Shown here in pieces: positions 59,743 to 64,000 of a stretch of 64,000 nt of DNA (position 1 is the stretch's first letter; each line of letters begins with the position of its first letter). The DNA comes from a virus. A model generated the notes under the pieces. The model was not told where the DNA came from. It worked only from the letters and a program-made list of their open reading frames with translations, and made no database searches. The stretch covers positions 20,773 to 84,772 of IMG/VR virus record IMGVR_UViG_3300001533_001295; one strand, written 5' to 3'. The position numbers and the translations under genes are program-made.

Positions 59743-59826
59743 TTTAATTTAAAACTTGTTTTTAGTAACATAAAGCTTTAATTTATATTTAATTAGAGCT
59801 TTCCTCCTATTTTAGGATTTTTAAAT

Positions 59827-60522
59827 ATGGCAACTCAAAGCTACCGGGATATGACTTCTCACCGGTTGCAGCCCATGCGGCACTTCTACAAGGGTAACCA
59901 CCTTGTGTGCAACGCTGTGCCGTGGGCTACGCAAACGGCTCTCTTTGACGGCAACGCTATGCCAGCTGGCCGGTGTTTGCATTTGGATCCGACAGCTGAT
60001 CCTGGAACTTTGCCGACAGCCAAGCTTGGCTGCGCCGGTAATAACAAGGTTCCTGTGTGGCTTTTCCGTGATTCGGATGCTTACTCGGGAGGTTTCCCTG
60101 GTCCTTCTTCGGTCACTTCGACAAGTGTTACTTGGGACGACGGATCGACTGGCCAATTGCTGTTCTTCGTAGGTCTCGAAGGTTACGAGCTCGCTACCAG
60201 CGAATTCGATAGCTCGCGGACTTACAAGGTTGGGCAGTATCTCAAGGCTCCTGAGCACGATCCTGCACACGGTCCTGGCTCGGCTGTCCATGCCCGCACT
60301 ATCGCTGGTATCGCTACTAACGATGGCGTTCTTTACGGTCGCGATACCATCGTCGGTATCGTGTCCCCAGCTGTTTTCCAGCCTCTGGGCAAGATCGTAA
60401 GTGGTGACATTATCGATCCTGATGGAACGGCTATGCTTCCGTTTTACACTACTTATCGTCCCCCGGTTACTGCTCTAACTACTGCGCTTCTCGGCGACAT
60501 TAAGACGTTCGTGGACGCATAA
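59827..60522 (+). CDS. Probable capsid decoration or head structural protein
   Basis: 231 residues, beta-rich with many Gly, Thr and Pro, no cysteine-rich or catalytic motif. The codon bias (strong use of C/G-ended codons) equals that of the capsid gene after it, which suggests an abundant virion protein. Decoration protein is the natural guess by position. Confidence 0.65.
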   Translation: MATQSYRDMTSHRLQPMRHFYKGNHLVCNAVPWATQTALFDGNAMPAGRCLHLDPTADPGTLPTAKLGCAGNNKVPVWLFRDSDAYSGGFPGPSSVTSTSVTWDDGSTGQLLFFVGLEGYELATSEFDSSRTYKVGQYLKAPEHDPAHGPGSAVHARTIAGIATNDGVLYGRDTIVGIVSPAVFQPLGKIVSGDIIDPDGTAMLPFYTTYRPPVTALTTALLGDIKTFVDA

Positions 60523-60571
60523 TAGTTTTTAACCGTTTAATATTTTAACACTTTAATAAGGTTTTATTTAT

Positions 60572-61516
60572 ATGGCCATGACCGAAGCTGAAGTGCGGCA
60601 ATGGTCGGAAAATCTTTTTGATAAGATTGCTTCCGATGACCCCGCCATGCATAAGTCGGCAGCGCAAGATCTGACCGACTATACACGTATCAGTAACCGC
60701 GAAGGTAGCTTTACCCAGCGGATTATTGAGCCGAGCGAGTATGACCGTAACCGGTTGGTGCCGCAGATGCACACCGACCAGCCTATCATGCTGTTCGAAT
60801 ATGAAGTCCAAGCTCCATTTGCTGTGCCAGTCGATTATTCGACTACTCCCGAAGATTATATTCCTAAGGGACGGCGCTATCCGGTTGTTCTGCAGCGTAT
60901 GCAGACCCCGGCTGTTACTATGGAGCTCTTGTCTTTGGAAACTTATCAGCAAGATCTTCGCCAGATCCTAGCCGATAACATGACCAAGGAACTCATCGCT
61001 TTGCGCGACTGGAAGTTCTTGAAGGCTTGCCGTCGGATCTTAGGTACTACTCCTGGTACCGTTCTTCCTTGGGTTGGTAAGGCTATGTACCAAGATCTTG
61101 GTGCAGCTCTTACTCACTCGTCGCTTCAGCGAGGTAAGAACGTCCTCAGGGACACCGAGTTCAATATTGAGCCGACTGTCCTTTTGGCTAACAACCTCCG
61201 CCGGACCGATTTCGAGCTCTTCCAGCTCGATGAATTCCACGGTACTGAGAGCGCTGTCAGCTTGGCCAAGAACGGTTTTGCTGAGAGCACCTACAGTGGT
61301 CTCAATATCCTCTTTACGATCAAGCGTAAGCTTGTTCCGTTTGCGGATATCTTCATGTTCGGTCCTCAGGAGTATCTCGGACGCTATGTCCAGTACATCC
61401 CGCCGACCATGAGCGTGAAGAAGCTGGACGACCTGATCATTCAGTTCTTCCAGTACGAGATCTTCGGCATCACCATCGCCCATCCTGGTGCGTTGTGTGG
61501 TCTGCAGTACCTGTAA
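60572..61516 (+). CDS. Major capsid protein, HK97-like
   Basis: 314 residues. Order and features fit HK97-type capsid proteins: helical N-arm, then beta-hairpin (the strand FEYEVQAPFAVPVDY), a long spine helix region (YQQDLRQILADNMTKELIA), and P/A-domain strands ending in QFFQYEIFGITIAHPGAL. Strong codon bias and a very strong terminator after it fit the most abundant protein. No clear cleavage site read. Confidence 0.78.
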   Translation: MAMTEAEVRQWSENLFDKIASDDPAMHKSAAQDLTDYTRISNREGSFTQRIIEPSEYDRNRLVPQMHTDQPIMLFEYEVQAPFAVPVDYSTTPEDYIPKGRRYPVVLQRMQTPAVTMELLSLETYQQDLRQILADNMTKELIALRDWKFLKACRRILGTTPGTVLPWVGKAMYQDLGAALTHSSLQRGKNVLRDTEFNIEPTVLLANNLRRTDFELFQLDEFHGTESAVSLAKNGFAESTYSGLNILFTIKRKLVPFADIFMFGPQEYLGRYVQYIPPTMSVKKLDDLIIQFFQYEIFGITIAHPGALCGLQYL

Positions 61517-61529
61517 ATCACTACAAGAG

Positions 61530-61573
61530 TTGATCCGGTTCAGTTATATTACGCTGAACCGGATCAATCTTTA
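61530..61573 (+). terminator. Strong intrinsic terminator after capsid gene
   Basis: Perfect 14-bp stem TTGATCCGGTTCAG / CTGAACCGGATCAA with a 10-base loop and short T-rich tail. Confidence 0.88.
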
Positions 61574-61594
61574 ACCCTATGAGGTACTGAAACA

Positions 61595-61996
61595 ATGTCA
61601 GAAGCAACTCAAACATTAGCTGAGGCATACGATATTGATTTAAATAAAGCTGCCAGCTTTATTGAAAATATTGCCATGCAGGCTTTTGCTGAAGAATTAA
61701 TTAACCAAGGTATCCCCGTCGAAAACGATGAGCAATTAGCCAAGTTGGCTAGCATGGCTCAGATGGTCGATAACTTGGTGGAGAGCAACGATAAGACCGC
61801 GAGTTTTATTGATGCCGCTTACAATAAGTTAGCCAGTCAGGCTGCTCCAAGTAACTCGCAGTTGGCTCAAGAGCAGCAAGCTCGGGCTGATTACGACATG
61901 GCTAAGGCAGCTGAGCTCGCTTTACACCCCGAAGTAGCTGCGTCTGTCTTGGCTTTGTGCGAGCAGGCTCAGTTGCAAGCTAGCGAGGAAAACTAA
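61595..61996 (+). CDS. Small helical head-region protein
   Basis: 133 residues, acidic, fully helical (NIAMQAFAEELINQGIPVE), with two K-[TA]-A-S-F-I motifs. AUG follows ATGAGGTACTGAAACA. Its stop overlaps the next ATG. Possibly a head completion factor; not recognised. Confidence 0.58.
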   Translation: MSEATQTLAEAYDIDLNKAASFIENIAMQAFAEELINQGIPVENDEQLAKLASMAQMVDNLVESNDKTASFIDAAYNKLASQAAPSNSQLAQEQQARADYDMAKAAELALHPEVAASVLALCEQAQLQASEEN

Positions 61997-62334
61997 TGTC
62001 TGCTAACGTTGAATGCCTTAAAACGACGGTAGTTAACACTAGTGGTGGTGCTAGAGTCTTTGAATTCTTGCCTCCGTACGGCGTGAAGCTCAACGCTGGT
62101 CAAGAGTTCAGTGAGATGGGCACTGTCCACAATTGGATTCGCCGTCGACCCAGGATCGGTTCTACTGAGCAGCTTGTCAAGAGTTTAGAGTATGCTCTTC
62201 TCCAAGGCTGGCTGGAAATCAAGAACACTCCTGCTGTCGTTCTCTTTGACATCGATACGGAAGAGTCTAAGGCACTCATCCTCGATGACGAAGTTCTTAA
62301 GACTGAAGATCCTTGCTACGTTACGCCGACTTAA
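61996..62334 (+). CDS. Small head/neck-region protein
   Basis: 112 residues, beta-rich front (FEFLPPYGVKLNAGQ), a middle helix and an acidic tail. A terminator follows. Position suggests a head-completion or neck protein; no family recognised. Confidence 0.58.
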   Translation: MSANVECLKTTVVNTSGGARVFEFLPPYGVKLNAGQEFSEMGTVHNWIRRRPRIGSTEQLVKSLEYALLQGWLEIKNTPAVVLFDIDTEESKALILDDEVLKTEDPCYVTPT

Positions 62335-62371
62335 TAAAGCTCGGCTGCTAAACAAAGCAAGATTATTACCA

Positions 62372-62420
62372 AACAGCCACCCCATACGTGATAATGTGTG
62401 GGGTGGCTGTTCTATTTTAT
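62372..62420 (+). terminator. Very strong intrinsic terminator
   Basis: 16-bp stem with one G-U pair (62372-62387 with 62396-62411), 8-base loop, then CTATTTT. It separates the head genes from the tail-fibre unit. Confidence 0.88.
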
Positions 62421-62442
62421 AGCTCTCATCTAGGAATCAGTC

Positions 62443-62976
62443 ATGTGTGATCATGGGTTTAAGGTCACATTCACGCCTAACTTTCATTGGCGTTGCCCAA
62501 AGTGTGATTTAAACAATTACATACAACTCAAAGCAAACACAGATTTAGCCTTCTTAGACGAAAACGAGTCTTTAGCTGAGTACGACTTACCTGAGATAGT
62601 TGAGCAAGGTTCAATAAGTATAGAGCTAGAGTCAGACGTTTGGATGGGGCCTAAGTCAGCCACTTGTTCTAACTGTGGCTTTAACTTTGGACTACCTTCT
62701 TTTTCTGTGTTCTACAACGATCACGTAGATGAGAACGGCAATTTAATTATTGACGAAGAATACTACGTAGAAGACGGTGAGTACAGCGACGAAGACGACG
62801 ACGATGATGACTTGCCCGAGTTTTACTCAGATGAAGATCATTTACGAGATCAAGACGAGAATGACTCATCTCAAAAAATAGTTGAAAGTACGCCGCAGTC
62901 GGTAACTTTTGACGATTGCTTTAAAGACGCCTCTTTCACTGTTTTTTGTGTAAAGAGTATAGATATTAGCCAATAA
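62443..62976 (+). CDS. Zinc-ribbon-like acidic protein
   Basis: 177 residues. Two Cys pairs, CPKC (~17-20) and CSNCGF (~75-79), plus CDHG at the front can form zinc sites. Residues 100-150 are almost purely acidic ([17 protein letters not shown]). Possibly a DNA-mimic or protein-interaction protein; unproven. Confidence 0.6.
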   Translation: MCDHGFKVTFTPNFHWRCPKCDLNNYIQLKANTDLAFLDENESLAEYDLPEIVEQGSISIELESDVWMGPKSATCSNCGFNFGLPSFSVFYNDHVDENGNLIIDEEYYVEDGEYSDEDDDDDDLPEFYSDEDHLRDQDENDSSQKIVESTPQSVTFDDCFKDASFTVFCVKSIDISQ

Positions 62977-62996
62977 CTTTAACGTTAGTTAATGTA

Positions 62997-64000
<1,004 letters not shown>

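Overview
This window looks like part of a large tailed (jumbo-type) bacteriophage genome. It carries an HK97-type head module (prohead protease, scaffold-like protein, decoration-like protein, major capsid protein), a collagen-like tail-fibre gene running off the right edge, its own multisubunit-type RNA polymerase, a class I ribonucleotide reductase, dCMP deaminase, tRNA genes and many small unknown genes. Almost everything lies on the plus strand, tightly packed with overlapping stops and starts. The host cannot be named from the sequence.

Layout. (1) 1-3,944: unknown genes, one DnaJ-like zinc-repeat protein and an AT-hook protein, closed by an intrinsic terminator. (2) 3,960-11,804: small proteins with glycine/alanine-rich hydrophobic segments, a probably frameshifted gene, then an RNA polymerase gene that fuses beta to the N-terminal part of beta' (to just past the metal-binding DxDGD loop). 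(3) 11,805-15,621: a tRNA block (Asn, Leu-like, Arg, Met) with small genes; tRNA-Arg(TCT) and tRNA-Met(CAT) are each split in the anticodon loop by a group I intron carrying an HNH endonuclease gene. (4) 15,666-23,129: a HEXXH metalloprotease, an unknown gene, then nrdB (one intein) and nrdA (two inteins) behind a leader with a terminator. (5) 23,117-29,400: the most unusual region, 28 small tandem paralogues plus one fragment, each 48-91 residues and most carrying an R-[YH]-T-G-P core motif. (6) 29,407-30,614: the only minus-strand operon, three small proteins, two of them with membrane segments. (7) 30,736-37,771: the C-terminal part of beta' with a mini-intein in the trigger loop, then virion-type and holin-like genes. 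(8) 37,838-47,552: dCMP deaminase, thermonuclease-like protein, two lipoproteins, a phosphoesterase, a free-standing Hint (intein-like) protein, a subtilisin-like protease whose catalytic-His motif is split by an intein, and secreted proteins. (9) 47,554-64,000: tRNA-Thr, then the virion module ending in the tail fibre.

How it fits together. The split polymerase, nucleotide-synthesis genes and tRNAs suggest a phage that is largely independent of host transcription and precursor supply. The window is rich in self-splicing elements: five inteins, one solo Hint protein and two tRNA group I introns. The inteins sit in or beside catalytic residues: both key cysteines of NrdA, the metal-ligand motif of NrdB, the polymerase trigger loop and the protease HGTH motif. 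The best candidate for an undescribed system is the R-[YH]-T-G-P array. It lies downstream of nrdA, between the two halves of the polymerase, and seems to have grown by repeated local duplication. Its function cannot be read from the sequence.
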